Shown here in pieces: positions 1-11,571 of a stretch of DNA of 64,000 bases. Position numbers and translations under genes: made by a program. The notes under the pieces were generated by a model. That model ran no database searches. It worked only from the letters and a program-made list of their open reading frames with translations, and was not told where the DNA came from. Positions within the stretch are counted from its first letter, which is position 1. Each line of letters opens with the position of its first letter. The DNA comes from Theobroma cacao (Eukaryota; Streptophyta; Magnoliopsida; Malvales; Malvaceae). The stretch is taken from contig NC_030858.1 in the NCBI RefSeq assembly GCF_000208745.1, positions 22,064,928 through 22,128,927 of the forward strand, read 5' to 3'.

Positions 1-936
1 AAAGAAGCTCGTAAAAGGGAGCCAAGGGAGGATGTCATGGTCTTAGAAGACAGCCATGAATCCCACATGAATTGTGTGTTAGAGTGATATTGGGCATTTA
101 AGGGTTCACACTGTTTTCAACCAGTAAGGTACCTTTTGTGAGACAAAATAGTTAGGCCAAGAGACCAAAGTGGACAATACCACGTAAGGATTGGTGTGGA
201 CTGTGACAGTTGGTAGGGTTCACACTACCTTCAACCTATAATGTACTTTTTGTGGGACAAAACAGTAAGTCCAATGGACCAAAGTGGACAATACTTTATG
301 GGGGTTGGTGTAGATTGTGACAGTTGGTATCAACACAGACTCTTGGGGTACTAGCGATGTGCTACTAAAGACAGTGGGCTTTTGTTATAGTGGGGAAGGA
401 TGTCACGATCTTAATGTGAAACCATGTGAATCCCACATCGAAAAGATATGCTCTCAATGGTTAGAGTCATAAATCCAATACCAAAGAGAAATTCCTAGAG
501 CCATAAATCCAATATCGAAAGAAACTCCTAGAGGGGAGTTAAAGGAGGATGTCATGATCCTACAAGGGAGTTATGAATCCCACATCAACTGCGTACTAGA
601 GTGATATTGGGTATCTAAAGATTCACACCATCTTCAACTTGTGAAGTGTTTTTTGTGAGACAAAATCGTAAGGCTATTAAGCCAAAGCTAATAATACCTC
701 ACAAGGAGTGGTGTGGATCGTGACAGTTAATGTCATGGTCCCAATGAGGAACCTTGAATCCCGCATAAGAGAGAATACATAGTCTTAGTGGGGAACCATA
801 AATCCCACATCAAAGAGAAGCTCTTAAAGAGGAGCCAATGGAAGATGTCATGGTCTTATAATAAAGCCATGAATCCCACATTTATATTGACATTTAAATG
901 AGGTTTTTTCTTAGTGAGATTTTAACGAGACATATT
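1..936. repeat. Diverged tandem array with GGATGTCAYG / CCCACAT units
   Basis: A block beginning with GGATGTCATG or a close variant, followed about 30 bp later by GAATCCCACAT, recurs near 29, 398, 545 and 841. Two of the units continue into a shared tail: a TTCACAC...TTCAACC stretch, TTTTGTGAGACAAAA, and a GGTGTGGA..GTGACAG end (near 215, 325 and 720). No open reading frame, 5S rRNA-like box or primer site is visible. The CCCACATC text resembles the termini of short non-autonomous LTR elements of plants, so this may be fragmented TRIM-like sequence, but no LTR pair could be delimited. Confidence 0.6.
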
Positions 937-2401
937 TGTTTGTCCCAATGGAGTGTTAGAGGGGGGTGAATAGTACTTTTAAAGAAATTTGATGCAAACT
1001 TTTAAGGTTGAAAGACTTTTGAAGGATTTTTAAAAAAAAAGAAAGAGTTTAAAACTTGTAAAGGTAGAAAATCACTAAGTAAAAAAAGGGTAAAGAAAAG
1101 TGGGCAAAATATAAGTATTTATAGTGGTTTGGTCTTCTTGACCTACGTTCACTATCTTGATCTCTCAATCAAGGATTTTCAATCCAACTACACTAAACTA
1201 ATGAAATTGACAACTTTTATCAAGCTTTTACAAGGTGAGCTTTTGACCCAAGCTCAAAACCCTTATAAGATTCCCTAAGCTTTCCTAAGCTTAGTCTACC
1301 CCTTAGAGTGTCTCTCACACTCTAAGTAAACAAGAAATAAAGAAAAGATGAAGAACGATTGATTCCTTAGCTGATCTAAGATATATAAAGTTAAGCTTAA
1401 ACACCTTTTTAAAGGATGAGAGTAAAATACAAGTGTAAAGAGAAGGTTTTTGGTCTTCTAAGCTCAAAACCAATTTGGATGGCTTTTCTATGTGATTTTT
1501 GATTGTTGGAGAGGATTTAAATACTGGGAGATTGATTTTGGCCATTAGAGATAGTTTATAGCCATTACTAGCAATTATTTTGTCTTTTTGCGATTAAATT
1601 TAAATGTGTAGACAAAGTTCCGTTCACTAATTACAAGCAGGCTCTAATTGATTAATAAGTCTTTTTTAGCTTGCACTATTTAGCAGCTTTGTTCACTATG
1701 TTAATCGATTAAAGGAAACTCTAACCGATTACACCTTCTCTACCTTGCACTGTCTGGCAACTATGTTCACTATGTTAACCGGTTAAAGGAAACGCTAATT
1801 GATTGCAAACTTTTTGTTTTTGATCCTCTCAATGCAATATTCATCTTTTAATTGGTTAGCTCTTCCTTTAAATGATTGAGGCTTCACTTCCTTCAACCTT
1901 AACTGATTAAAATCAGCTTTAACCAATTAGAAAATCTTTGAATTTTGAATTTCTCCATTTTGACTCCCTTCAACGGTCAACTTTCTTTCAAATATGATTT
2001 TGTCGCTTGAAGATAATAAGGCCTTGTGCTCTAACCGATTAACCAAATTCCTTAACCGATTAACATGACTCTATTTTTAGTCTCCAACACCTCTTTAATC
2101 AGTTAACAGTGGTACTAACCGATTACAGCTTTTCTGTCTTGCTTTTACCCAGCATCCAATTGTGCCTTAACTGATTACGGCACCTTGTTAATTAGTTAGT
2201 AATGTTTTGTCTTTACTAATCACTTTCTTCTTTCTTTCTTTACCTGATTAACTCTTCTTTAAATTTAGCAAGCTTATTGACTTGCCCTTAATTAACAAAT
2301 TTATTAAAAGAATTAAACTACATCCTACATACCTAAATAGTAAAATTAAACACTAATGAATGGGATTATTTTGTTATCATAAAAAACACATGGAATCAAC
2401 A
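937..2401 (-). repeat. Copia LTR, family A, copy 1
   Basis: Read on the minus strand it starts TGTTGATTCC at 2401 and ends GGGACAAACA at 937. It matches the plus-strand copy at 9936-11377 over its length, including the start (..ATGTTTTTTATGATAACAAAA) and the CACCCCCCTCTA end. A TATAAATA box lies at 1116-1123 (minus). Between 1680 and 2210 there are at least seven pairs of TTAACCGATTAA-like palindromes, mostly 20 bp apart. A purine run (AAGAGAGAA on the minus strand, just past 2401) resembles a polypurine tract, so this is probably a 3' LTR of a minus-strand element whose body is lost. Confidence 0.75.
1116..1123 (-). promoter_or_regulatory. TATA box of LTR family A, copy 1
   Basis: TATAAATA on the minus strand within CCACTATAAATAC. 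The same box, in the same context, is at 11225-11232 in the other copy of this LTR. It lies downstream (minus sense) of the palindrome array, which places the array in U3. Confidence 0.5.
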
Positions 2402-2930
2402 TTCTCTCTTATTTTTGATGATGACAAACACTCCTAGATGAAGAATGCAATATCTATGTTAAGTATGAATGCTTTACATTTTTGTGTATAATGAGAATTG
2501 CTCCCATTTAGTTACTGCATCTAGTTTTTTTTTAAATATTTACAATAAAATATTTATAACATTTACAATAGCTAAATAAGATACGTAATATCCATAGTAG
2601 CTACGCAAGATATATTGAATATCTATAATAATTAACACATAATATTCAACAAAACTATAACTAAGTATCACACATAAATTAAATATAAAGACTTATCAGA
2701 CTCTATTCCTTTAATCTTTAAATTAAATTTTAATGAATGAGAATCATAAGTATTCATACAAGCTTATAGATATAGTTCAATAACTTCAAAAATCAAACTT
2801 GTAACTATATAAGAATAAATGTATGATAATTAAATCATTTCAAGAACTTATCAAGGATCATACAAATAATATTCAAGCAAATTTGATTTTGTTATAATCA
2901 AAATTATAATAATTTTAAAATTAATAATAT
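2402..2930 (-). repeat. Remnant joining LTR A to the start of a copia H-type LTR
   Basis: 2402-2540 is AT-rich sequence just outside LTR A. From about 2700 to 2926 the sequence aligns with 13320-13563, the 5' end of copia LTR H1: both contain TTGTAACTATATAAGAA-like text, AACTTATCAAG, AATATTCAAGCAAATTTGA and an end close to TTTTAAAGTTAACA. It is a truncated LTR fragment without coding sequence. Confidence 0.55.
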
Positions 2931-3659
2931 TTTTATAACTCAAGAAGTTCAAATCGAGTTTAAACAAGGAGCCGATCGACCCTCCATCCTCCACAATTTT
3001 CCTTTCTCTTCCTCGTCTAACTTCCTCTCCTTTACACTTCTGTTCCCGCCCTTGTTCCCTCGACCTCTACCTTTCCCCCAATCCCACTATTCCTTCGACT
3101 ATCTTTTCTTTTCTCCCCTTCGTCACCTTATTCTCCCTCACAATTCACAAAATTGGGAAAGAAAAGCAAATTCTCAAAGTTGGGCACACAGACATATGAA
3201 ATAAGATGAAGATGCCCTTAATATTAGGAAATTTTCCTCTTAGATACAGTTAGATTTATTTATGTGGAAAATATTTTATTTCCTTTAACCCAGCTGTCTA
3301 CAGCTAATATCCAAGAAAAGTAGCCATAATCCACGCTTCCAGTAAGATTTTGGAGATCACAGACAAGCTTTTTCAAAGGCCCTGAAAGAAGCATTCTTTC
3401 ACATAACATTGCAATTTTCAATTTTCCACTTTCCACGCATAATAATAATATATTATCTTAATGCTACTGCTATTATGTAAAATGACAACCAAGGAAAAAA
3501 AAATAAAAATGAAAAAAGGGAGAGCTAGTACAAAAACCAAAGTCGTTCTAGATTTTTGAGGTAGGAAATCGACAAGCATGTAAAACATAATAAAGCGGCA
3601 AAAAGAAAACAAAAAAAAAAAAAAAGGTTGAAAAAAAATAAATAAAGACCACCACTGAT
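2931..3659. other. Gene-flanking spacer, pyrimidine-rich block
   Basis: No gene is seen. 2980-3140 is strongly pyrimidine-rich on the plus strand (runs of CTTCC, CTCTCC, TTTCCC). 3440-3640 is A-rich with short (TAA) and poly-A runs. It may include the distal 3' untranslated region of the YTH gene, since TTTATT (AATAAA on the minus strand) occurs near 3249 and 3272, but there is nothing to fix the transcript end. Confidence 0.4.
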
Positions 3660-3932
3660 ATAAAAACCCTAAACCCAACCTCCTCCTGGGGAGAAACCTG
3701 TCCGTAGCTACCCATCTATAGAAAGTGATCCATCATACTCCTGCCTTTTGGATTCCCACAGAAACCTACACTGCCCCGCCCATAAATTATTCATTTCATA
3801 TCAGCCAAGACAGATGATCCACTTCGACGGCCCATGATTCTGTAATCTATTCTAAAGCAGCAAAATTTCAAAGAAAACTCCTCTTCATATTCTACAAGAT
3901 CACAAACCGTCCAAGGGGGTTTTGGCAGGAAG
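3660..3932 (-). other. Probable 3' UTR of the YTH gene
   Basis: This is the stretch directly downstream of the TAG stop at 3935-3933. It is less AT-rich than the flanking spacer and has no other open frame. A possible poly(A) signal AATAAT lies at 3791-3786 on the minus strand. The cleavage site cannot be determined from sequence alone. Confidence 0.4.
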
Positions 3933-6900
3933 CTAGCATCCGTTTGCAATCCCATTTGATAAAACCCTCTTCTCTGACACTACAACTGGCTTCGCACCCT
4001 TTGGGGCATCTCTAGATTTTGTCACTGAACCATTCTCCGAAGGCTTTAGATCCCCATTCGAATGAGCAATTACACTAGATTCCTTTATCAAATCTGATCC
4101 AACATCCATAGATTTCTGTGAACCGTTCGCTACATCTTTCTTGTCATCCACGGGCTTTCCTTCCCATGCCTGCATTTGAGATACCAAAAGCATGCAAAAC
4201 AGATCAACTACATGGGTTGACAACAAGCACAGCATTTTCTCTGAATTAGAGCTTAAACAAAAGCAAAATTCAATCGTAATGTCAGAGTTAAAGCCAAGTA
4301 TGTCTTACCTGCTTTTGCAACTGCTGTTGCTGCTGTTTAGCCTTTTTCTCCTGAATTGCCTTCTGGCGAACCTCATAAAATTCAAAATCATCCAAAATGC
4401 AAGTTTTGCTGGAATGCTCCTTGAAGATTTTGATCAACTTAAGTCCTTGCTCAAGCTTGATCTGCACAAATCAAAAGGAGATCGCTGTTAGAATAAAAAA
4501 GAAAAAAGAAAAAAACCTAGAAAAGAAGAGTGGAAATGGCTTTAGGAACAAAGAATACCTCTTGCGTATCCCTGCTATTTGTGACAGGTTTATTCTCATT
4601 GTTCTCTAGAGTGATGTGCTTCAAGGAATTGTTAGGTACATCCTTTATAATGTGCCACTTTACTGGGAAACAGCCAGTCCACTTGTCTTGTTGCCAGTAC
4701 TCCACATTCTTCTGGAAATCAACAGGCCCTACCATCTCAGCAAGGCCAACAAATTGCCCACTTGTATTGACCTATGAAAAGTTCAAAAATTCAAGGAAGA
4801 GCATTAAGCACAAGCAAAACTAGGTAAAAGTAGCCCAAATAAACCACTTGCACAAAGGCACGCACCGAGAAGAAAAGATATACAGGACAGCCACCAGATT
4901 TCTGCTGAGCCTCCTGGTAAGCTGCATCAAGCTTTTTGTTACCATTTGGTGTGCTGGCCCAAACATTATACTTAATGCTTTTATGGACATCATCCTCACT
5001 GTACGACTTAATAACAAAGAACTTGGCATCAGTATAATCCACTGGGAATTCTTCTCTGTTATACCGTTCGCGGTCTGGAACAACACATGCCTTTTCCTTC
5101 TCTTCCCTATTAGTTCCATCTGAGGGAACATTTTGCCCCTTGACAGCTGTTGCGATAGGTGTGGCCCCCTTTTGGTTCTTAGGTCCCTTAGCCCTAGGTC
5201 CCCTGTTCAGTTCATTCAGACCATCCATGTTATCATTCCCAGAACCAAAGTAACCATTGCCTCGTCCCCTTGGTTTATACTTGTTGTCAGCAGCCAACCA
5301 GCCCCTTCCATTTGCTCGCAGATCATAACCATTAGATCCAAAGCCTAATCCAGATCTGAATGTGTTTCCATACTGGCCATATAGTTTGTTTGGGTACATC
5401 CTATTAATAAACCCATGAGCTGTACCCATGCCAGACATTGGCCCAGGATGGTGCAGTCCCTACAAAATCAAAGGGTATAATCATTAGAAACAAAAACTCA
5501 GAAGAAGATCAATGATGTCAATGCAAAACAAGACAATTGATAAGAAAAGCCAAATCAGGCATACCACGTAATGAGAATTTGAACGGTAATTTTGATTCCT
5601 CAAAGATGGGATATTATTCGCTTTTGAAAATGAAGAGTTTATTCCAGTGCTAGTCACAGGCCTATGTTGCCCATCTGAAAACATAGAGCCATCAAGCCAT
5701 GGGATAGGAGACCGAAACCCATCAAAACCAAATCTTGGATCCTGGTATCCAGAGGCAGGAATACCTCCTGGCATGGCTCCCCTTCCATAAGAATTATTAG
5801 AATTAAATGAGCTTGGGTATGATGGTTTTATTGCAGCTGAACCATTATTTCCCTTCAAACTGGCCCCACCAGCAACTCCATTGGAATTTGTATTAGCTGT
5901 TTCAACAGGCAATGGCTTTTGATCGGCTGCAGCAGAGGTCGAAAGCTCACCTTGGGATGGGGCAGCCGGGTTTGGAGTGAATGGGCCATTGCTAGGAGTC
6001 AGTGGCTGGAAGTAGGGAGGATACTGGTAGTGCTGTGGCCCATAGAGCTGACCATCATTTCCCACAGTTGGAACTGGAGAACCTGCTGGTGAATATGGTC
6101 CATATGGTGCATAGCCATAACCATGGTGATACATAAGAGACCCATTGTCCCCATAAACTCCCTGACACAACACAACATAAACTTAGTTACAAAAAACTCA
6201 GGAAAGATATACCAACGAATAACTTCTTCCAGTACAATGACAACGACAAAAAAGAAAGACTCACTGAAGTCATGTCAACTCCATCTGGATTCACATATCG
6301 TGAATATTCATCCCAATCATTACCAGTTCCATCAAAGCCTGCAGGAAAGAAAAATCAGATCAATCCTACTATAGTCCCTATTAATTCAGAAAAATACATA
6401 CTATAGCACCAAAGCAATTCAGTTTAAAAATCCTGGAACAGTATACCTCCATAATAATAGGCAGATGGATAACCATTAGGAAGATAGCACATGGTTGGAT
6501 CCATAAAATCTGGTAGCAAGGGTGTTGCACATCGCTCAAAAGATGGAATTTGGGTATTTCCTGCGTTGCCTGAATCAACAGACTCATACTGATAAACAGA
6601 AGGCTGCACAGAAAATAAATCAGGCAATTAGACAACCACACAAGTTCTCGCCAGTTTGAAGAAGGCCAAATATGGATCTGTATTCCTTCCTACTTAAGTT
6701 TTCTCTCATGACTTGAGCAATCTTCAAAACGAGTACCAAACTAACTCGTCCTATCACATTAGTTTTAACCCTAAGTCGCATAGCATTTATCAATTGCAAT
6801 ACATGTAGGAAATTTGATTACCTTCTTGGTAGGCTCAGGAATATCCAAAGGCTTTGCTTGTGAGTCTAAAGACAATTTCTGCAAAAGCTCTGCTGTTTCT

Positions 6901-7357
6901 ATAAGAAAGCAAAGAGTAAAGGAAATACAAATTTTTGCGATTTGGGAATAATCCCATCTATCAATTCACAACCAATAACCAGACCCAAACGGCCTTCACA
7001 ATTCAACAGAGGAACAAAGAACAAGTTAACAACAACAGAGCAAGCAGTTCCTTACAACAAATTCAATCAATAATATGTATGGAGATCAATTATCAGAAAC
7101 AAACCAAACAAAGAATTTTTCTTTTAACAAAATTCAAACCACATAATGGAGAGCACAGAGAAGTCCATCCATCTGGAATTCAGAACGTGAATCGCTAAAC
7201 AACAAATTCAATGAACATACCGGATACGACAAGACATGACACGCATAAAAAGGGAGATCGACAAGCGAAAAACATGAACAGATCTACATGAAAGCAATAA
7301 TAACATAATCAAATATTCAAGGATACGATCTGCAGGGGGAGCAACTGTGGCCGCCAT
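3933..7357 (-). CDS. ECT2: YTH-domain m6A reader, ECT2-type, nine exons
   Basis: A cytosolic reader that binds N6-methyladenosine in mRNA. Exons read from the sequence with GT/AG borders: 7357-7327, 6898-6822, 6603-6447, 6338-6265, 6161-5565, 5459-4866, 4771-4559, 4461-4309, 4169-3933. The sum is 2133 bp, 710 residues plus stop, and all phases agree. The protein starts [10 protein letters not shown] and has the family's LLQKLSLDS motif at residues 14-22, a Y/P/G-rich disordered middle (about 114-455) and a YTH domain from about 457 to 595. The m6A cage Trp are W479 (NVW), W536 and W541 (YWQQDKW); their spacings of 57 and 5 match those of Arabidopsis ECT2 (W464, W521, W526). A Lys/Gln-rich tail follows (KKAKQQQQQ, about residues 620-632). 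The ATG was chosen because exon 1 splices in frame and matches the family N-terminus. The gene is intact. ECT3 or ECT4 is a less likely identity. Confidence 0.93.
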
Positions 7358-7556
7358 CACCAGACCAGATCGAATCTCTAAACCCTAAATAAAAATCCCA
7401 AAACTCAGTTGTGGGTTCTCGAGGAGAGAGAGAAAGAGGAGATAGGAACGAACGGGATCAATTACACTCTCAGCCTCAGCCTCAGCCTCAACCTCAGACT
7501 CCGCCGCCAGGAGACAGAATGAGAGAGAAACAAAAAGAGTTTTGGGTTTAGGGAAA
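7358..7556 (-). promoter_or_regulatory. 5' leader of the YTH gene
   Basis: Immediately upstream of the ATG. It has a telo-box AAACCCTAA on the plus strand at 7380-7388, a short GAGAGAGAGAAAGAGG tract at 7423-7440, and three to four CAGCCT hexamer copies at 7468-7500. On the transcribed strand these read as CT-rich and GAGGCT repeats, typical of plant 5' leaders. The reading frame that runs through it antisense to the plus strand has no ATG, so no upstream ORF is claimed. Confidence 0.55.
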
Positions 7557-7765
7557 GAGAGAGAGAGAGAGGGTTTTGTCCATACCAAAGTGGGGTGTAT
7601 TACAAATAGCACCGACGGGGGCTCTTATTTTTCTCCTTCTCTTCCTATTGTCCACCCGTCTCNGAGAGAGAGAGAGAGGGTTTTGTCCATCCAAATGGGG
7701 TGATTCAAATAGCACCACGGGGGGCTCTATTTTTTCTCCTTCTCTTCCATTGTCACCCGTCTCTC
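7556..7765. repeat. Near-duplicate joined at a single N, likely assembly artefact
   Basis: The text from the GA run and GGGTTTTGTCCAT (7571) to CACCCGTCTC (7662) recurs from 7678 to about 7762, a period of 107 bp. The N at 7663 sits exactly between the copies. The second copy differs mainly by scattered one-base losses (for example CATACC/CATCC, AAAGTGG/AAATGG, CACCGACG/CACCACG, TGTCCACC/TGTCACC). Indel-dominated divergence and the N point to two ends of one locus wrongly placed side by side rather than to a biological duplication. Confidence 0.75.
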
Positions 7766-8049
7766 ACCTAAACTTCTTTCCCATTGGCCCTTATCCCACG
7801 TGGCACTACTCTATTCGTTGCTTGGCATCACCGTGTCTCATGTCTTTCCCTCCTATTCTTTCTTTATTGGTGGGTGACATCGCTCACAGTGACGGTCAAG
7901 GACGTCTAGGAGTATTACTAGTTCTAAACCAGTGACGAGTCATGCCCTCGGGGGAAAATGCTTGGAAACCCTAATTTACAAAATCCCAAACACGTTTTGG
8001 CTACGGGCCAGAGTGCCAACGGGACAAGTCGGGTTGTGTACGCTGAGAA
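7766..8049 (-). promoter_or_regulatory. Upstream region of the YTH gene with CCAAT and G-box
   Basis: A CCAAT box (CCATTGG, 7781-7787), a G-box CACGTG (7797-7802) and a second telo-box AAACCCTAA (7966-7974) lie upstream of the minus-strand gene. Base composition is clearly less AT-rich here than beyond 8050. The core promoter and start site cannot be placed because of the faulty join just downstream. Confidence 0.45.
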
Positions 8050-9935
8050 AGACTTCAATTGATTAAGCTTTGGATTATTTTGTATTTGAGTTGTTCATAT
8101 TTTTTTGTTCTGATTATTTGAGATTTAAGATATTAATTTTTAAAATTAAATTCCGTTGAATTTGAATGGATTATTAAAATCAAGTTAGATTTTATTACTC
8201 ATAATAAAATTATCCAAAATGATATTTTTGTAAATTTGTAGCATATCTCCAATTTTTATTTGTAATATCATAAAAATATTTTTTAAAAAAAATTAAATCA
8301 TATAAAAAATAATTAAAAGTCATTTATTAATTTATAATTATTTTATATATAAAAAATTATAATTTTCCCAAAAAAATTATTAATGATTTTTGATTGATTG
8401 ATATTTAATTTTCATTTTCATTACACTCATTATTATTAGTGATTTACACTGATTATGGTTGTGACTTCAAACATATAAGATCAACCCTAACTCCAAAAGT
8501 TTGAAGTAGTTTTATTTAGATTCTCAAATATTAACATTTTAATGAGAGGTAATATATAAAAAATTATTTGAAAATTTGAATAGAAATAATATTTAAATTC
8601 AATTAATCATGCATTACCATATTTTAGTCCTAATTAATAATTCTTAATTTCATATTTGTTTATATTTCCCTTAATTACTGTACTATTTATTTTTTTCTTT
8701 TTTATTTCTTACCCATTATAAATTATTGGAAAACTATCCTAAGTCTTTCCAACACTTTCGTGGTACTTAGGAAATTTTCCTCACCAAGAGAGTATTCAAT
8801 AAAACACACCTATTTTCTTGAAGAGGCTCCATTGTAAGATTCATCAAGTATTTTATGGAAATGGATTGATTTTAAACTTTATATTTTTATTTTTTAATTT
8901 ATTATTATAAGTTTACTAGTTTTTTGTTTTTATTATCTCTAAAATAATTATTAATTAATTAAATAAACAAAATCCTTTATATTGGAAACTATTCTAAATT
9001 TTACCTATGTTTTAGTGAAATTTAAAAATATTTCCTCACCTCAAGAATTTTCAAGAAGTTTGTCTCTACAATATCCTTAAAAAATCTCATCATTGGGAAT
9101 CTTCATTTATTAGCTGAATTAACTAACATTTTCAAGGTACATGATACAAACATGGAATGCATGATGCAATTTTATAATTTTATTAAATAGTCAAAGAAAA
9201 TCTTGATATTGGAAACTTTTCTAAATTCTCCCAACACTTTGGTGGAATTTAAAACTATTTCCTCGTTTAGAGAATTAAAAAAAAAATTGTCTCTAAAATA
9301 TTCTTGAGAAAATCTCATCACCAGATATCAATATCTCAAATGAATGTAATACAATAAAGAAGAATGATGGTGATGCAAAAAAAAAATTGTTTATTGTATT
9401 TTTTATCATATATACTTTAGATATATATATATATTTTATTATTCTTCATTTGTTCTTATGTTCTCCTTTTTAAACATAATTTTAAAATTTCCAAAATATA
9501 TTCATTTGTTATAATTATTGTTGTTGAATTATTTGTTACTCCTATTCTTCTTCTTTTTTATCCCATAATTTTTTTTATCATTTATATTTCTTTTATGAAA
9601 GATATTTACTTATTCTTAGAACTAGTTATTTACTTTGTATTTATTTTTATTTATTTTCTTTTCATCTTATCTTTTATATAATTCATTATTTTCCTTTTTT
9701 GAAAACATATTTTATTATTTATTAATTAATTAATTATTAGTTTTTGCTTATTATTATTTTTATCCTATTATTATTTAATTTTTATGCGCTCATCTTATTC
9801 AAACCTAACCCTTTATTTTATTATTAATGATTATTTAAGTTAATTTTAAATTGAAATAAATTTTAGAAAACTCTCCCAATACTTTGATGCAATCCTAAAT
9901 TGCTCCTCACTCTAGGAAAATTAATTTGAAATATG
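8050..9935. repeat. AT-rich spacer with four diverged repeats
   Basis: No gene is seen. A unit of about 110-130 bp with the order TTGGAAAACT..TCTAA, CCCAACACTTT, TCCTCAC, AGAATT, TTGTCTCTA, AATCTCATCA occurs near 8730-8850, 8978-9108, 9202-9324 and (only the first part) 9864-9925. Copies two and three are the closest. A (TA)n run is at 9421-9435. The stretch is otherwise A/T tracts; it may be old, unrecognised transposon sequence. Confidence 0.5.
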
Positions 9936-11377
9936 TGTTAACTCTATATGTTTTTTATGATAACAAAACATTCCTCATTCTTTAAGGTCTAACAATGTTA
10001 CTTGAGTGTGTAAGGGTAAAATTGGTATATTATTGTTTATATCACATCTCAAATTCCCCATGATAAGTCCTAAGTCCAAAGAAAGTGGTTCAAGTAAAAT
10101 AAAAGACATTATATGAAGATTAATCAATTAACATTTCAGTTTGATCGATCAAAAAAGTTAAAAAGAATGACTTAAAGCTTCATTGAAAGATTTTAATCGA
10201 TTAACTTATGGTTTAATCAATTAAAGTAACATTGGAAGGAACTTTAAGACAGGCGAAAAGGTTTTAATCAATTAACACAAATTTTAATCAATTAAAACAA
10301 CATTGGAATACACATTGAGACAAACAAAGAGTTTTTAATCGATTAATACAAGGCTTAATCAATTAAAATGGTACTGGAAGATGCTACAATAGAATTAACA
10401 GATTAACCATTAGGTTTAGTTTATTAAAATTCAAATAGAAGGTACTTTGACGCCAAAAATGAATATTCAAATTTGAAGTTGACCGTTGAAGGATGCCAAG
10501 AGAAGAAATTTGAACCCAAGATGATTTTAATAAATTAAAATCAGATTAATTGATCAAGGGGGAAACAGAGAGCTATTAATCAGTTAAAGATAAGTTTAAT
10601 CGATTAAACTAAACTAATGGAGACAAATTGAATGGTTTTAATCGATAGCCTTAATCGATTAATTTGAAGCACAAGAAGATAGAGCGAAAAATTTTAATCA
10701 ATTAAAATCCATTTTAATCGATTAAAAATGGCCAGATGACTTGAATTCAAAAGTTGCTACAAGATAAAATAATGGCCAAATTCTACCTAAATTGTGACTA
10801 ATGGCCAAATTTCACTCTCCAAGTATAAAAATGGGTTCAAATGGTCATAAATACATGAAAAAACCATCTAAAATCAAGATTGAGCTTAAAAGAGTAAAAA
10901 AGTTATCTTTTCAAGTGTATTTCACTCCTATTATTTGAAAATGTGTTTGAGCTTAAACTTGTACATCTTAGATCAACTAGGTGATCAATTGTATTTCATT
11001 TTTTCTCTATCTCTTGTTAACTTAGAGTGTTAGAGGCACTTTAAAAAGTAGACTAAGCTTAAGAAAGTTTAGGGAATCTTGTAAAGTTGGGAGCTTAAGT
11101 TAGAAGCTTGTCTTGTAAAAGTTTGGTGGAAGTTGTTAATTCCACTAATTTAGTGAAGTTAGGTTGAAAATCCTTGATTGGAATATCAAGGTTGTGGATT
11201 TGTATATTAAGGGGATCGAACCACTATAAATAGTGTTTTGTCCATTTCTCTTAACTTTTTCTTTACTTGGTGTTCTTTAATCTCAACAAGTTTTCAAACT
11301 TTTCACTTCAAATTATTCATTCAAAATTTTTTTATAAGTGCTATTCACCCCCTTCTAGTATTTCATTGGGACCAATA
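9936..11377 (+). repeat. Copia LTR, family A, copy 2 (5' LTR)
   Basis: Starts TGTTAACTCT at 9936 and ends ..CATTGGGACCAATA near 11377, two bases before a primer site. Relative to copy 1 the final CA reads TA. It contains eight to nine pairs of TTAATCGATTAA-like palindromes between 10120 and 10735, then TATAAATA (11225-11232) in the context CCACTATAAATAG. It is inverted relative to 937-2401. Confidence 0.8.
11225..11232 (+). promoter_or_regulatory. TATA box of LTR family A, copy 2
   Basis: TATAAATA about 490 bp downstream of the last palindrome pair and about 145 bp before the LTR end. It has the same context as in the other copy, so it is the likely element promoter. Confidence 0.5.
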
Positions 11378-11571
11378 AATGGTATCAGAACCTAACTTTT
11401 GAATTTAAGGCTTAACATCCTAAGAGGAAGATCCAATGACTACCTAAAACTCTAGTGTGGTTGAGAGTCAATCCACTAATAGGCCTCCTCTATTCAATGG
11501 AACAAATTATCGATATTAGAGCACTAAGATATCTATTTATATTAAAGTTATTAACTATGAGATATTAGAAA
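11378..11571 (+). pseudogene. Copia primer site and truncated gag start
   Basis: TGGTATCAGAACC at 11380-11392 is a near match to the initiator-Met tRNA primer site (TGGTATCAGAGC). It is followed by a gag-like frame with the copia N-terminal signature PPLFNGTNYRY, then a stop in place of the usual Trp, then STKISIYIK. Similarity stops at 11571, where another LTR begins; the rest of this element is missing from the window. Confidence 0.7.

Noticed and set aside
1..936. Cassandra-type TRIM with a 5S rRNA domain
   Set aside because: CCCACATC words fit, but no 5S box A/C sequence or LTR pair could be found.
4192..5348. Several plus-strand open frames opposite the YTH gene
   Set aside because: They are antisense to spliced YTH exons and introns, resemble no protein family and have no independent support.
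7385..7612. Upstream ORF in the YTH leader
   Set aside because: The frame starts with GTG, contains no ATG, and crosses the doubtful duplicated junction.
7380..7974. Interstitial telomere from AAACCCTAA
   Set aside because: Single copies only, in a leader/promoter context; they are telo-box motifs, not telomeric arrays.
10120..10735. CRISPR-like array of regular palindromic repeats
   Set aside because: Repeats are short, degenerate, paired and inside a copia LTR of a plant genome; there are no uniform spacers or cas genes.
937..11377. A composite transposon carrying the YTH gene between two LTR A copies
   Set aside because: The LTRs are inverted, each has its own primer or polypurine context on its right side, and the gene keeps its introns and leader; chance flanking is simpler.
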